Of a stretch of DNA of 64,000 bases, positions 11,194 through 19,488 are shown one piece after another; positions within the stretch are counted from its first letter, which is position 1, and each line of letters begins with the position of its first letter. Location of the stretch: positions 186,001 to 250,000 of the forward strand of contig NZ_BAABIA010000004.1 in assembly GCF_039542385.1 (NCBI RefSeq). The letters are read 5' to 3'. Origin of the DNA: Prosthecobacter algae (lineage in GTDB: Bacteria > Verrucomicrobiota > Verrucomicrobiia > Verrucomicrobiales > Verrucomicrobiaceae). The notes beneath the pieces are model-generated. The model searched no databases. It was given only the letters and a program-made list of their open reading frames with translations, and had not been told where the DNA came from. The position numbers and the translations under genes are program-made.

Positions 11194-12165
11194 ATGAAGA
11201 TTCTCGTCACCGGCGGCGCCGGATTCATTGGCTCCCACACCGTCGAACGTCTGCTGCAGGACGGAACCCATGAGGTGAGCATTCTGGACAGTTTTAACGA
11301 CTATTACAATCCGGCGATCAAACGCAGCAACGTGCGTGCCTTTGCCGGCAAGGTGACGGTGCATGAGGGAGAGCTGACGGATGCGTCCTTCATCCAGCGG
11401 ATCTTTGAACAAGGGAAGTTCGATGCCGTCATCCACCTCGCTGCGCGAGCCGGGGTGCGGCCTTCGATTGAGCAGCCGGAGCTCTACATTGACACGAACA
11501 TCAAGGGGACCTTCAACCTGCTGGAAGCCGCCCGCCGGACGGGATGCCAGCACTTTGTCTTTGCCAGCAGCTCCTCGGTCTATGGGGTGAACAAAAAGGT
11601 GCCGTTCAGTGAGGAAGACCCGATTTTGCAGACCATCAGCCCGTATGCGATGACGAAGATGGCTGGCGAACAGATGTGCTCCAACTACAGTCATCTGTAT
11701 GGCATCAAGACGGTGTGCCTGCGTTTCTTTACCGTTTATGGACCGCGCCAGAGGCCGGACCTGGCCATCTCGAAATTCACCCGTCTGATCGAAGATGGGA
11801 AGCCTATCGACAAGTTTGGCACGGGGCACACGGCCCGTGATTACACCTTCATCCATGACATTGTGGACGGCATTCTCGGCGCGCTGAACTACCGCACGGG
11901 GCCGATTTGCGACATCTTTAATCTCGGCGGCTCGCAGACGGTCACGCTGAACGATCTCATCCTCACCATCGAAGAAGCCGTGGGCAAGAAGGCGATCATC
12001 AACCAACTGCCGGAGCAGCCGGGGGATGTGCCGCTGACCTCGGCCGATGTGAGCAAGGCCCGGCAACTGCTGAACTTCAAGCCGACGACGACCATTGCCC
12101 AGGGCGTGCCGAGCTATGTGGAATGGTTCCACCAGATGCGGGCCGAGGGGGTGGCGGTTTTTTAA
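11194..12165 (+). CDS. NAD-dependent sugar epimerase, UDP-glucuronate 4-epimerase type
   Basis: An extended short-chain dehydrogenase of 323 residues acting on nucleotide sugars. The Rossmann glycine motif TGGAGFIGSH is at 6-15. NDYYNPAIKRSN is characteristic of UDP-GlcA 4-epimerases. The catalytic triad region is SSSSVYG and YAMTK (Tyr and Lys four apart), followed by RFFTVYGPRQRPD and RDYTFIHDIV. The likely product, UDP-galacturonate, would feed envelope polysaccharide. The start at 11194 agrees with the family. It is convergent with threonine ammonia-lyase with only 7 bases between stops, and no sugar-transferase cluster is adjacent, so the exact substrate remains an inference. Confidence 0.9.
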   Translation: MKILVTGGAGFIGSHTVERLLQDGTHEVSILDSFNDYYNPAIKRSNVRAFAGKVTVHEGELTDASFIQRIFEQGKFDAVIHLAARAGVRPSIEQPELYIDTNIKGTFNLLEAARRTGCQHFVFASSSSVYGVNKKVPFSEEDPILQTISPYAMTKMAGEQMCSNYSHLYGIKTVCLRFFTVYGPRQRPDLAISKFTRLIEDGKPIDKFGTGHTARDYTFIHDIVDGILGALNYRTGPICDIFNLGGSQTVTLNDLILTIEEAVGKKAIINQLPEQPGDVPLTSADVSKARQLLNFKPTTTIAQGVPSYVEWFHQMRAEGVAVF

Positions 12166-12172
12166 AGAGGCG

Positions 12173-13423
12173 TCAAGCGGGCAGCATGGACCGGCCAGGG
12201 GCGGCAATTTCCACACCGTTTTCGGCGAGGCGTTGCTGCACTTCGGCAATGTGGGCGCGGTCCCGCGTTTCCACAGTGCAGAGGACATGGACGCGGGAGA
12301 GATCCGGGCCGGAGAAGGTCCGGTTATGGACGATCTCGGTGACATTGGCCCCGGCTGCGGCGAGCACGGCTGAAAGGTGGGCGAGGCCGCCGGGGCGGTC
12401 GCTGATGAGGACGTCAAACCGATAGATGCGGCCATCAGCCGCGAGGCCACGTTCGATGACCCGGCTGTGGGCGAGGGGATCGATGTTTCCACCCGTGAGC
12501 AGGAGGACGACCCGGCGGCCGACGAGGTCTGGGAGATGCCCGCCGAGGAAGGCGGCCAGACCTGCGGCCCCGGCACCCTCGATAACGCATTTGTCCAATT
12601 CGGCGAGCCGCAGCATGGCCAGGGCCAGCTCCTCTTCGCCGATCATCACCATGCGATCCACCAACGGGCGGGCGATGGCCAGGGTATGCTGCCCGGCCTC
12701 CGCCACTGCCAGGCCATCGGCCAGGGTGTAGCGGGTGGTGATGCGTACGGGCGCATCGGAGGCCAGACCTGCGGCAAAGCAGGCGGCATTGGCAGGTTCC
12801 ACCCCGATGATCTGGAGATCCGGTTTCAAGGCGCGGAGCACGGTGGCCACGCCCGCCAGCAGGCCGCCGCCGCCCACAGGCACGATGATGGCCTCGGCAT
12901 CGGGCACCTGCTCAAGAATTTCAAAGGCCATGGTGCCCTGGCCGGCGATGACCTGGGGATCATCAAAGGGATGGATGTAGGTGAGCTGACGCTCGGCAGA
13001 GAGGCGGTCGGCCTCCTGGCGTGCTTCATCAAAGGTATCTCCATGCAGCACCACCGTAGCCCCGAACTGGCGGCATCGGGCCAGTTTCACCAAGGGGGCG
13101 AAACGGGGCATGACGACGGTGACGGGGATGCCCAGCGCCCGTCCGTGCCAGGAAAGGCCCAGGGCGTGATTGCCTGCGGAGGCGGCGATGACTCCGCGGG
13201 TTGCCTGTTCCGGGCTGAGTTGGGAGAGGGCATTGCGTGCGCCGCGTTCCTTAAAGCTGCCCGTGCGCTGCAGGTGCTCCTGCTTGCAGAAGATGCGTGC
13301 CCCGGTCAGTTCGCTGAGTGCGGCGGATTCCACGCAAGGGGTGCGGGTGACCGCCCCATTCAGGCGGAGACGTGCCGCCATGATGTCTGAAAGCGGGACG
13401 GAATGATCGGTAGGGGCGTTCAT
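12173..13423 (-). CDS. ilvA: Threonine ammonia-lyase with C-terminal ACT domain
   Basis: A PLP enzyme that deaminates threonine to 2-oxobutanoate, the first committed step to isoleucine. The PLP lysine is in RTGSFKERGARNAL; the glycine-rich phosphate loop is PVGGGGLLAG; LLTGGNIDP is near the end of the catalytic domain. An ACT-like domain (~325-400, starting RFDVLISDRPGGLAHL) should bind an amino acid effector. At 416 residues it is the short one-ACT form, between catabolic TdcB and long IlvA. The gene is preceded by an intrinsic terminator and a 23-codon leader rich in isoleucine codons, which supports a biosynthetic, isoleucine-controlled role. Confidence 0.92.
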   Translation of the reverse strand: MNAPTDHSVPLSDIMAARLRLNGAVTRTPCVESAALSELTGARIFCKQEHLQRTGSFKERGARNALSQLSPEQATRGVIAASAGNHALGLSWHGRALGIPVTVVMPRFAPLVKLARCRQFGATVVLHGDTFDEARQEADRLSAERQLTYIHPFDDPQVIAGQGTMAFEILEQVPDAEAIIVPVGGGGLLAGVATVLRALKPDLQIIGVEPANAACFAAGLASDAPVRITTRYTLADGLAVAEAGQHTLAIARPLVDRMVMIGEEELALAMLRLAELDKCVIEGAGAAGLAAFLGGHLPDLVGRRVVLLLTGGNIDPLAHSRVIERGLAADGRIYRFDVLISDRPGGLAHLSAVLAAAGANVTEIVHNRTFSGPDLSRVHVLCTVETRDRAHIAEVQQRLAENGVEIAAPGRSMLPA

Positions 13424-13438
13424 GAGAAGGGAGAAAAC

Positions 13439-13467
13439 AAAAAACCCTGAGTGGCGAGACTCAGGGT
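13439..13467 (-). terminator. Intrinsic terminator (attenuator) in the ilvA leader
   Basis: On the minus strand ACCCTGAGT-CTCGCC-ACTCAGGGT forms a perfect 9-bp stem followed by TTTTTTG. It lies only 11-16 bases before the ilvA ATG and after the leader peptide stop, so it ends transcription before the gene unless disrupted. Its 5' arm CCCTGA can alternatively pair with TCAGGG at 13514-13519 inside the leader coding region, a candidate antiterminator. Confidence 0.85.
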
Positions 13468-13504
13468 GAAGGAGAGAAGGGCGTTTGATGAAGTTTGCGC
13501 ACGT

Positions 13505-13576
13505 CTATTCCTGCCCTGAAGGGGCGCCAATAATGATCGGGAGGATCGGCATGGAGATGGAAAGGCGAAGACGCAT
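13505..13576 (-). CDS. Leader peptide of the ilvA attenuator (isoleucine-rich)
   Basis: A 23-codon ORF on the minus strand, ATG at 13576 and TAG at 13505-13507, containing SMPILPIIIG. Five Ile (ATC, ATC, ATC, ATT, ATT) and three Leu codons occur in 23, with three consecutive Ile codons at 13529-13537. It sits ~40 bases before the terminator hairpin in front of threonine ammonia-lyase. Ribosome stalling at the Ile run under isoleucine shortage would leave TCAGGG (13514-13519) free to pair with the terminator's 5' arm; translation to the stop codon would cover it and let the terminator form. This is the architecture of classical amino-acid attenuation. No strong Shine-Dalgarno sequence is visible. 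Confidence 0.75.
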   Translation of the reverse strand: MRLRLSISMPILPIIIGAPSGQE

Positions 13577-13716
13577 GTCAGCCAGAATGATGCCTGAACG
13601 AGGGCCCTGTGTCAAGGCCATGCCCGGAATGGGAACTCACCGCCGAGGTCGGGCCAGGAGTACACTCGACTTTTCCTTGTCCCCAGGGCTTGTGCGTATC
13701 ATAGAAACAGCCTTCC

Positions 13717-14784
13717 ATGCACGCCGACGACTTTTCCCCCATGACTGCCGCCCAGGTCCGCTACCTGCGGGATGAACTGCATGCCCAGGGCAAGAAGCTG
13801 GTCTTCACCAACGGCTGCTTTGATCTCCTGCATGCCGGGCATGTGCGCTATCTGAACGAGGCGCGGGCGCTGGGAGATGCGATGGTGGTGGCGCTGAATT
13901 CGGATGAATCTGTGCGTGAACTGAAGGGGCCTACGCGCCCGATCAACAGTGAAAACGACCGCGCCGAAGTCATGGCGGCCCTGCGCGCGGTGGATGCCGT
14001 GGTGATCTTCGGCGACAAGCGGGCCACGGCCCTCATTGAGACCATCCAGCCGCACATTTATGCGAAGGGAGGTGACTACACGGTGGACTCGCTGAACCCC
14101 GAGGAACGGGCCGCGCTGGACGCGGCCGGGACGGCCATCCGCATCCTGCCGCTGGTGCCGGGACGCTCGACCACCCGCACAGTGCAGCGCATGAGCTGTG
14201 AAGGGGCGGGAAGCCGCCTGCGCATCGGCGTGCTGGGCTCTGGCGAGGGGTCCAATCTGCGTGCCATCCTGGCAGCCATCACGGCCGGGACTTTGCAGGC
14301 GGACATCAGCGTGGCGCTTTCAGATCAGGCGGATTCTAAGTTCCTTCACACTGCCCGTGAAGCAGGGGTGCCCGCCATCCATGTGGACGGTGGGCCGAAT
14401 CCGCGCCGGTTTGGCGATGCGGCGCAAAAGGAGATCGCGGAGCATCTGCAGCGTGCCCAGGTGGACGTGGTGGTGCTCATCGGTTTCATGCGCATTCTCA
14501 AGGAGCCAACGCTGAGCCTGTATGCGGATCGCATCGTGAACGTCCACCCATCCTTGCTGCCCAAGCACAAGGGTGCGAATGCCCCTCAACTGGCCATCGA
14601 AGCCGGGGATGCGGAGACGGGCTGCACGGTGCACCTGGTGACGGCGGAGATTGATGCGGGACGCATCCTGGCCCAGGCGACGGTGCCGGTCCTGCCTGGA
14701 GATACGCCGGAGAAGCTGCATGCGCGCATCAAGGAGCAGGAGCACAAGTTGTTGCCCCAGGTGCTGGCGGAGTGGAGGAAGTGA
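13717..14784 (+). CDS. HldE/RfaE-like nucleotidyltransferase fused to PurN-like GAR formyltransferase
   Basis: A 355-residue two-domain protein. Residues ~10-160 are a cytidylyltransferase-fold domain like the adenylyltransferase half of HldE: FTNGCFDLLHAGHVRYLNEA (HxGH), IYAKGGDYTVDSLNPEE and GRSTT. Residues ~168-355 look like phosphoribosylglycinamide formyltransferase: GVLGSGEGSNLRAIL, IGFMRIL, IVNVHPSLLPKHKG (catalytic Asn and His), TGCTVHLVTAEIDAGRILAQ (Asp). The first domain belongs to ADP-heptose synthesis for LPS, the second to purine synthesis, and I know of no standard fusion of the two. The frame is continuous with no stop or shift at the join (SCEGAGSRLRIGV). It is not in an operon. 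Both domains retain key residues, so both could be active. Confidence 0.85.
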   Translation: MHADDFSPMTAAQVRYLRDELHAQGKKLVFTNGCFDLLHAGHVRYLNEARALGDAMVVALNSDESVRELKGPTRPINSENDRAEVMAALRAVDAVVIFGDKRATALIETIQPHIYAKGGDYTVDSLNPEERAALDAAGTAIRILPLVPGRSTTRTVQRMSCEGAGSRLRIGVLGSGEGSNLRAILAAITAGTLQADISVALSDQADSKFLHTAREAGVPAIHVDGGPNPRRFGDAAQKEIAEHLQRAQVDVVVLIGFMRILKEPTLSLYADRIVNVHPSLLPKHKGANAPQLAIEAGDAETGCTVHLVTAEIDAGRILAQATVPVLPGDTPEKLHARIKEQEHKLLPQVLAEWRK

Positions 14785-14859
14785 ACATGTTTTTGGTTAG
14801 GCGGGGCAGCGAGGTCGGCCTTGAAGCCTAGGACTGAATGATAGCTGCGGCCGGTTCGG

Positions 14860-15007
14860 GCGTCGCTCTGCGACGCTTCGTTACGAGGAAACACGAAGCC
14901 GTTTTTCCCGGCCTTGAAAGGCCGGGCTAAGAGACGAGTGCCGCTCTGCGGCACACTGGATTTTGGCTCTAAGCTTTGTGGTTAGGCTGTGGCACTCTGC
15001 GGCACAG
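14860..15007. repeat. Cluster of palindromic repeats with a CTCTGCG core
   Basis: The 275-base gap 14785-15059 holds no gene. It contains hairpins at 14860-14876 (GCGTCG-CTCTG-CGACGC), 14938-14954 (GTGCCG-CTCTG-CGGCAC) and 14987-15007 (CTGTGGCA-CTCTG-CGGCACAG, imperfect), sharing a CTCTG loop followed by CG but differing in stem sequence. A fourth hairpin at 14907-14926 (CCCGGCCT/AGGCCGGG) is of another type. The series looks like small REP-like elements between convergent genes; a termination role is possible. Confidence 0.5.
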
Positions 15008-15059
15008 GGCCTGATCATCCAAGGATGAATGAGGCAAACGGCTACTAGCTTTGGACCGC

Positions 15060-18000
15060 TTACTTTTTCGCGAGGGCTTCGAGGTAGTCGAGAAGGGAAG
15101 CGAATTCGCGGACGGTGAAGTTCATCATGAGGCCGGGAGGCATCATGGACATGGGGAGCTTTTGGCGCTCTTTGATGTCGGTCGTTTTGAACGTGAACTC
15201 CTGGGCGGCGATGTTGCGCAGCTTCACTTCGCTGGCTCCCTCTAGCGTGATGAAGCCCATCTGCTGAGCGCCGTCCTTCATGGTGATGAGTTCGCTGGCG
15301 AAACCCTGGGCGATGGTCTTGTTTGGGTCCAGGATGTTTTGGGCGAGTTCCGGGCGCTTGTAGGTCTGGGCGATGTTGCCGAGGTAGGGGCCTTTCTGCG
15401 CTTCAGATTCCTTGGTGGTGTGGCAGGCGATGCAGGTGGCGCGTGTGAAGATCTGCTCGCCCAGGGCGAGATCACCCTTGGTCTTGAGGACGATGGCGAT
15501 GACTTCTTCGGGCTTCAGGGTGGCGAGCTTCGGGGTCTTGTCTTCCACCTTGGTCAGCCGCATGGCCTTCATGGCGCGGTTGGCGGCGTCTTTGACTTTG
15601 GGATCTGGATCGTCCGTGGCAGCGAGCACTTTCGGCGCGGAGGCCATGTGCTTGATGGCGGAGATGGCATCTAGGATCTGGGCGCGGCGTTTGGCCTCCT
15701 GCCAGCCGTGGTCGAGGGCTTTTTGGGAAAGCTCGCGGGACTCAGGGCTGCCGGTGGTGCGTGCGGCGAGGTTCAGCAGGGCGGCATCGGCATAACGGGA
15801 AGTTGGGCCGTCGAGTTTCTCGGCGATCTGTTCGATGAGCAGGTGATGGTTTTCCAGTTTCGGCGAAGCGAAGAAGGCGGCTGAGGCGGCTTCGAAATCC
15901 TTGAAGTACTCTGGCATCTTCTGCATGGGGGACAGGACCGCCAGGGTGGCGCTAACGCCATCGGCGCTGTCGGTTTTGGTGAGGGCGATGATGGCCTGGG
16001 AGAGGGTGGCAGTGGTATGGCCGGGGGCTTGGGCGGCCTCAGCCAGAACCTTCACCAACATCGGGATGGCATCGGCGGGAATGGTCTCGGCAACGGCGAG
16101 CTGGGCGACGGCATCGGGGATGACTTTGGGGTCTTGTTTGGCCAGGGTGAGGATGCGCTGGAGGGCAACGTTGGACTGGATGCGGTTGCGGTTCATTTCC
16201 TTCACCAAGAAGGCGGCCTCTTCGGGGCTGGCCTTTGCGAGGGCGGTCTTGAGGGCTTCGGCGATCTTCGGCGTTTCACTCCAAGGCTCCGGCTGGTAAT
16301 AAGGCCCGCGTGTGTCTGGGCGTGTGCCCCAGGAGTCGCCTTTCCATTCGCCTTCATGGAAATGCAGGCGGCAGAGCGCAGCGAGGATGCCCTGGCGCAT
16401 ACGCGAATTTATCTGAGCATTGAGACCATCAATCAGAGCCTCGACCACTACTGGCGAATGAATTTGTGCAAGAGCTTTAAAAATACCTTCTGCCCAAGAA
16501 TACGTATTATCATCTTGCTGATGGCTCAGCACCGTAGAAAGGGCAAATATGATTTCTGCGGGTTTGTTGCGGGCCGCCAATGCACGAATGGCTGTGTGAG
16601 CAACGACAGGATCCTGATGATTGACATAGCTCTCAATTTCAGATTCTTCAGTGGCTGGAACCATTCCTCGAATTTGATCAATCAGGTTACGTTCGGGAGT
16701 TCGTTTATCAGCGAACTGTTGTTGATAGACTTCGCTCATCTTGCTTCCGCGGCGAAGCAGTTCACGCTGAGCTTCGATGCGGCGGCGATAACTCTCTGGT
16801 TTGGATAGATCGAGCATGAGAACAAGTTCCTTGTCTCCAAGCTTGGCGAAATTTGGCATAGGCTCTGGTTTGAAGCCCTTTGGTTTCACCTGCACGATAT
16901 ACCCCACATCGGGTCCGACCCAGTTGAAGGTGGCGCCTTTCCAACTGGAGGCATAGACGCGGCTGAAGCCGTCCACGTCGGCATCGGTGGGGCGGGTCAT
17001 TTTAATGAAGGGCTCGGGCTTGGCGGTTTCCTCGAAGGTGGCGCCTTTGGGTTTAACTGAATGTTTGTAAATGGCGCCGGTGCCCCAGTCGGCGGTGAAC
17101 GGGGCGTTGTTCCAGGCTTCGCCGAAGCCGGGTTCGTCAATGTAAACGGCACCGCAACCGGAGCCGCCGCCGTAGTCGGCGAGGGGTTGGATGCACTCGT
17201 CGTTGAAGTTCTTGTAGAGGCGGGGGTAGCCGTGGTCGTCCAGGCCGGTGAAGTGGTGGAAGCGGACGTTCCAGCCGCCGCCGTCGTTGGTGTTGTCACG
17301 GGCAAAGATGTCCATGAGCGGACTGATGGCCACCTCCAGGATGTTGCGGGTGCCGGTGGAGTAGATCTCCAGGCCGGTGCCGTCAGGGCGAACTCGGATG
17401 ACGCCGCCACCGCGATGCTGCAGCGTTTTGCCATCGTAGCCCGTGGCCTTCATGAATCCGAAGTCGCCGCCGGCGATGTAGAGCCAGCCATCGATGCCCA
17501 GGCTGAGGCCGTTGGTGGTGTGGTCGGCAGGGCGGTCCTTGAAACCAAAGGCGATGTCTTTGACGAGGATGTTTTGTTTTTCGGCGACGCCGTCGCCATC
17601 GGCATCGATGAATTCGCTGAGGTGCGGCGGGTGCACCAGATAGAGGCGGTCGTGATCCCAAACGAGGCCGCGAGGACTGTCCACTTCGCAGAAGACCTTG
17701 GTTTCATCGGCCTTGCCATCGCCATCGAGATCGCGCAGGCGGATGATGCGGCCCCGCTTGGGCTGGCGGCCCAGGGAGCCGTTGCCATCGCTGCTGACGT
17801 AGAGTGTGCCATCGGGTGCGGCGGCGACATAGACGGGGTAGTTGGCGGCGGCGGAGTTGGCGAAGAGGGTCGCTTCAAAACCTTCGGCCACTTTGACGTC
17901 CTTGAGGATTTCAGCCTCCTGAGCAGCGGTGAGCTTGACGATGGAAGGGGCGATGTTGCCTTCGTTTTTGTAGGGGTCGGACTCTTCTTTCACCACCTTC

Positions 18001-19310
18001 GCTGCTGTGGCCTGCTGCTGGGCGTTCATCTTGGATGCGAGGGATTTGATGCCGTCGCCTTTGAGCTTCACTTCGCGGATGCTGGCCCAGCCGCCGCCGT
18101 TTTTGCCAAGCACGTGGATTTTGACGAACTTCAGGTTATCCGTTTTGGCAAAGTCGTTGGTGTATGGAGCACCTTTGGTGTTCGTGGAGGCATCGGCGAG
18201 GACGTTCCAGGCTTTGCCATCGGTGGAGGCTTCGATCTTGTAGCGATAGACGCCGTTGTTTTCCCAGGTGGTGGTTATGCCGGTGAGGGATTGGGGTTTT
18301 TCAAACTCGAGCTGAAACCACTGAGGATATTCACCGCTGTTGGCGCACCAGCGGGTGGCTTCATCGCCATCCACGGCGCGCCAGGTGAAGTTGTTCTTGC
18401 CGCTTTCTTCGCTGCTGGCGGTGACCGTGACGAGTGTGGCGTCCTTGGCTGCGGGCGGTGGTGTGGCAGCGGCGGGTTTGGGCTGAGCCTTGGGCGGCTC
18501 GGGGTTGCCTTTGACAAAGGTGACCTTGTTTTCGCCTTTGAAGGCGGTCTGGTAATCAGGGGTCAGCTTGTCGCAGGCCCAGAGGAGGCCGCGTGTGAGG
18601 AGATCGAGGTAACGGGAGTCGGCGACAGTGTCGTTGTTGTGCCCGATGGTGGTGCTGAGGCTACGAGCTCCCTGCTTTTCGTTGGTCCAGGCGACGATGT
18701 ATTCGACGTCCTTGGTGGTGCCGTCCTTCTGCTTGACGGTCTGCTTACCCATGGCCAGGGGATGGGCATCGAAGATGTTGACGTTGTTGTAGAGCTCTTC
18801 CTTGATCGTGGTCCAGTCAGCCAGGGGCTTGGTGATGGGGTGGTCCTTGTCTACATAGGTAATGGCGATGGGCTCCTGCGGGCCGTGGGAATTCGACTGA
18901 ATGCCCAGGTGCTTGTACCAGGAGTCATTGCCGGGGCGGAAGCTGTGCATGGCACAATGCAGATGCACGGCGGGGATGGTTTTATGAACATCCAGGATGC
19001 GCTTGATGGTACCGATGTCCTTCAGGCCGGCGGCGCATTCGTCGTGGATGATGATGTCGTAGCCCTTGGCCCAGTCGGGATTGTCGTAGAGAGGCAGGGG
19101 CGGATTGGTGGATTTGTCATCGGTCCACACCACGTCCACCTGCACATTGGCGCGGGACTGGATGCCTTTGCTGAGGATCTCGTGCTGCTTGGCGTAGTCG
19201 TGGCAGCAGCCACCGGCGATGAGGAGGGCCTTGAGGGGCTTGGTCTCTGCCGCGTGGGTGGCAGTGACCAGGGCGATGGCAAACAGGGCAAGAAGGGCGG
19301 TGCGGAGCAT
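15060..19310 (-). CDS. ThuA + F5/8-type C + PVC-type dehydrogenase + HEAT + cytochrome c protein
   Basis: A secreted 1416-residue multidomain protein of the kind abundant in Verrucomicrobia and Planctomycetes. After a signal peptide (1-20, ending THAA) comes a ThuA-like domain (~25-260, LLIAGGCCHDYAKQHEIL, PAVHLHCAMHSF). A discoidin/F5-8C domain follows (~290-425, VDGDEATRWCANSGEYPQWF). Residues ~465-835 are a PQQ/sorbosone-dehydrogenase-like propeller (VKVAEGFEATLFA, DSPRGLVWDHDRLYL). HEAT-like helices run from ~840 to ~1290, then a cytochrome c domain with heme motif CIACH at ~1293 and a distal PMSMMPPG Met. The likely role is periplasmic oxidation of a carbohydrate, passing electrons to the heme; the substrate is unknown. 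Bases ~16395-16900 are much AT-richer than the rest of the gene. Confidence 0.9.
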   Translation of the reverse strand: MLRTALLALFAIALVTATHAAETKPLKALLIAGGCCHDYAKQHEILSKGIQSRANVQVDVVWTDDKSTNPPLPLYDNPDWAKGYDIIIHDECAAGLKDIGTIKRILDVHKTIPAVHLHCAMHSFRPGNDSWYKHLGIQSNSHGPQEPIAITYVDKDHPITKPLADWTTIKEELYNNVNIFDAHPLAMGKQTVKQKDGTTKDVEYIVAWTNEKQGARSLSTTIGHNNDTVADSRYLDLLTRGLLWACDKLTPDYQTAFKGENKVTFVKGNPEPPKAQPKPAAATPPPAAKDATLVTVTASSEESGKNNFTWRAVDGDEATRWCANSGEYPQWFQLEFEKPQSLTGITTTWENNGVYRYKIEASTDGKAWNVLADASTNTKGAPYTNDFAKTDNLKFVKIHVLGKNGGGWASIREVKLKGDGIKSLASKMNAQQQATAAKVVKEESDPYKNEGNIAPSIVKLTAAQEAEILKDVKVAEGFEATLFANSAAANYPVYVAAAPDGTLYVSSDGNGSLGRQPKRGRIIRLRDLDGDGKADETKVFCEVDSPRGLVWDHDRLYLVHPPHLSEFIDADGDGVAEKQNILVKDIAFGFKDRPADHTTNGLSLGIDGWLYIAGGDFGFMKATGYDGKTLQHRGGGVIRVRPDGTGLEIYSTGTRNILEVAISPLMDIFARDNTNDGGGWNVRFHHFTGLDDHGYPRLYKNFNDECIQPLADYGGGSGCGAVYIDEPGFGEAWNNAPFTADWGTGAIYKHSVKPKGATFEETAKPEPFIKMTRPTDADVDGFSRVYASSWKGATFNWVGPDVGYIVQVKPKGFKPEPMPNFAKLGDKELVLMLDLSKPESYRRRIEAQRELLRRGSKMSEVYQQQFADKRTPERNLIDQIRGMVPATEESEIESYVNHQDPVVAHTAIRALAARNKPAEIIFALSTVLSHQQDDNTYSWAEGIFKALAQIHSPVVVEALIDGLNAQINSRMRQGILAALCRLHFHEGEWKGDSWGTRPDTRGPYYQPEPWSETPKIAEALKTALAKASPEEAAFLVKEMNRNRIQSNVALQRILTLAKQDPKVIPDAVAQLAVAETIPADAIPMLVKVLAEAAQAPGHTTATLSQAIIALTKTDSADGVSATLAVLSPMQKMPEYFKDFEAASAAFFASPKLENHHLLIEQIAEKLDGPTSRYADAALLNLAARTTGSPESRELSQKALDHGWQEAKRRAQILDAISAIKHMASAPKVLAATDDPDPKVKDAANRAMKAMRLTKVEDKTPKLATLKPEEVIAIVLKTKGDLALGEQIFTRATCIACHTTKESEAQKGPYLGNIAQTYKRPELAQNILDPNKTIAQGFASELITMKDGAQQMGFITLEGASEVKLRNIAAQEFTFKTTDIKERQKLPMSMMPPGLMMNFTVREFASLLDYLEALAKK

Positions 19311-19488
19311 GAGTGAGAAAGGCGGCCCATAGAATCGCGCTAAAATACCAATTTTGAGCAGAAAAATGGGGAGCGCTGGAAAATAGTTGCCGGGTCTTCC
19401 GGGCGGGAATGGTCTGGAGGGAAGAGACTGAAGGCTGGCCTTCTTTTCACTTGGCGCGGAGGCGCAGGCTGGGGATACATACGGGACA

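Noticed and set aside
13485..13775. Plus-strand ORF of 96 codons over the ilvA leader
   Set aside because: It is opposite the leader peptide and attenuator, overlaps the start of the fusion gene, and shows no protein-like pattern.
14785..15059. CRISPR array suggested by repeated short hairpins
   Set aside because: Repeat units are too short, differ in sequence and are irregularly spaced; no cas gene is nearby.
17061..19316. 751-codon open frame opposite the giant cytochrome-dehydrogenase gene
   Set aside because: Antisense shadow produced by third-position GC bias; the minus-strand protein has recognisable domains, this one has none.
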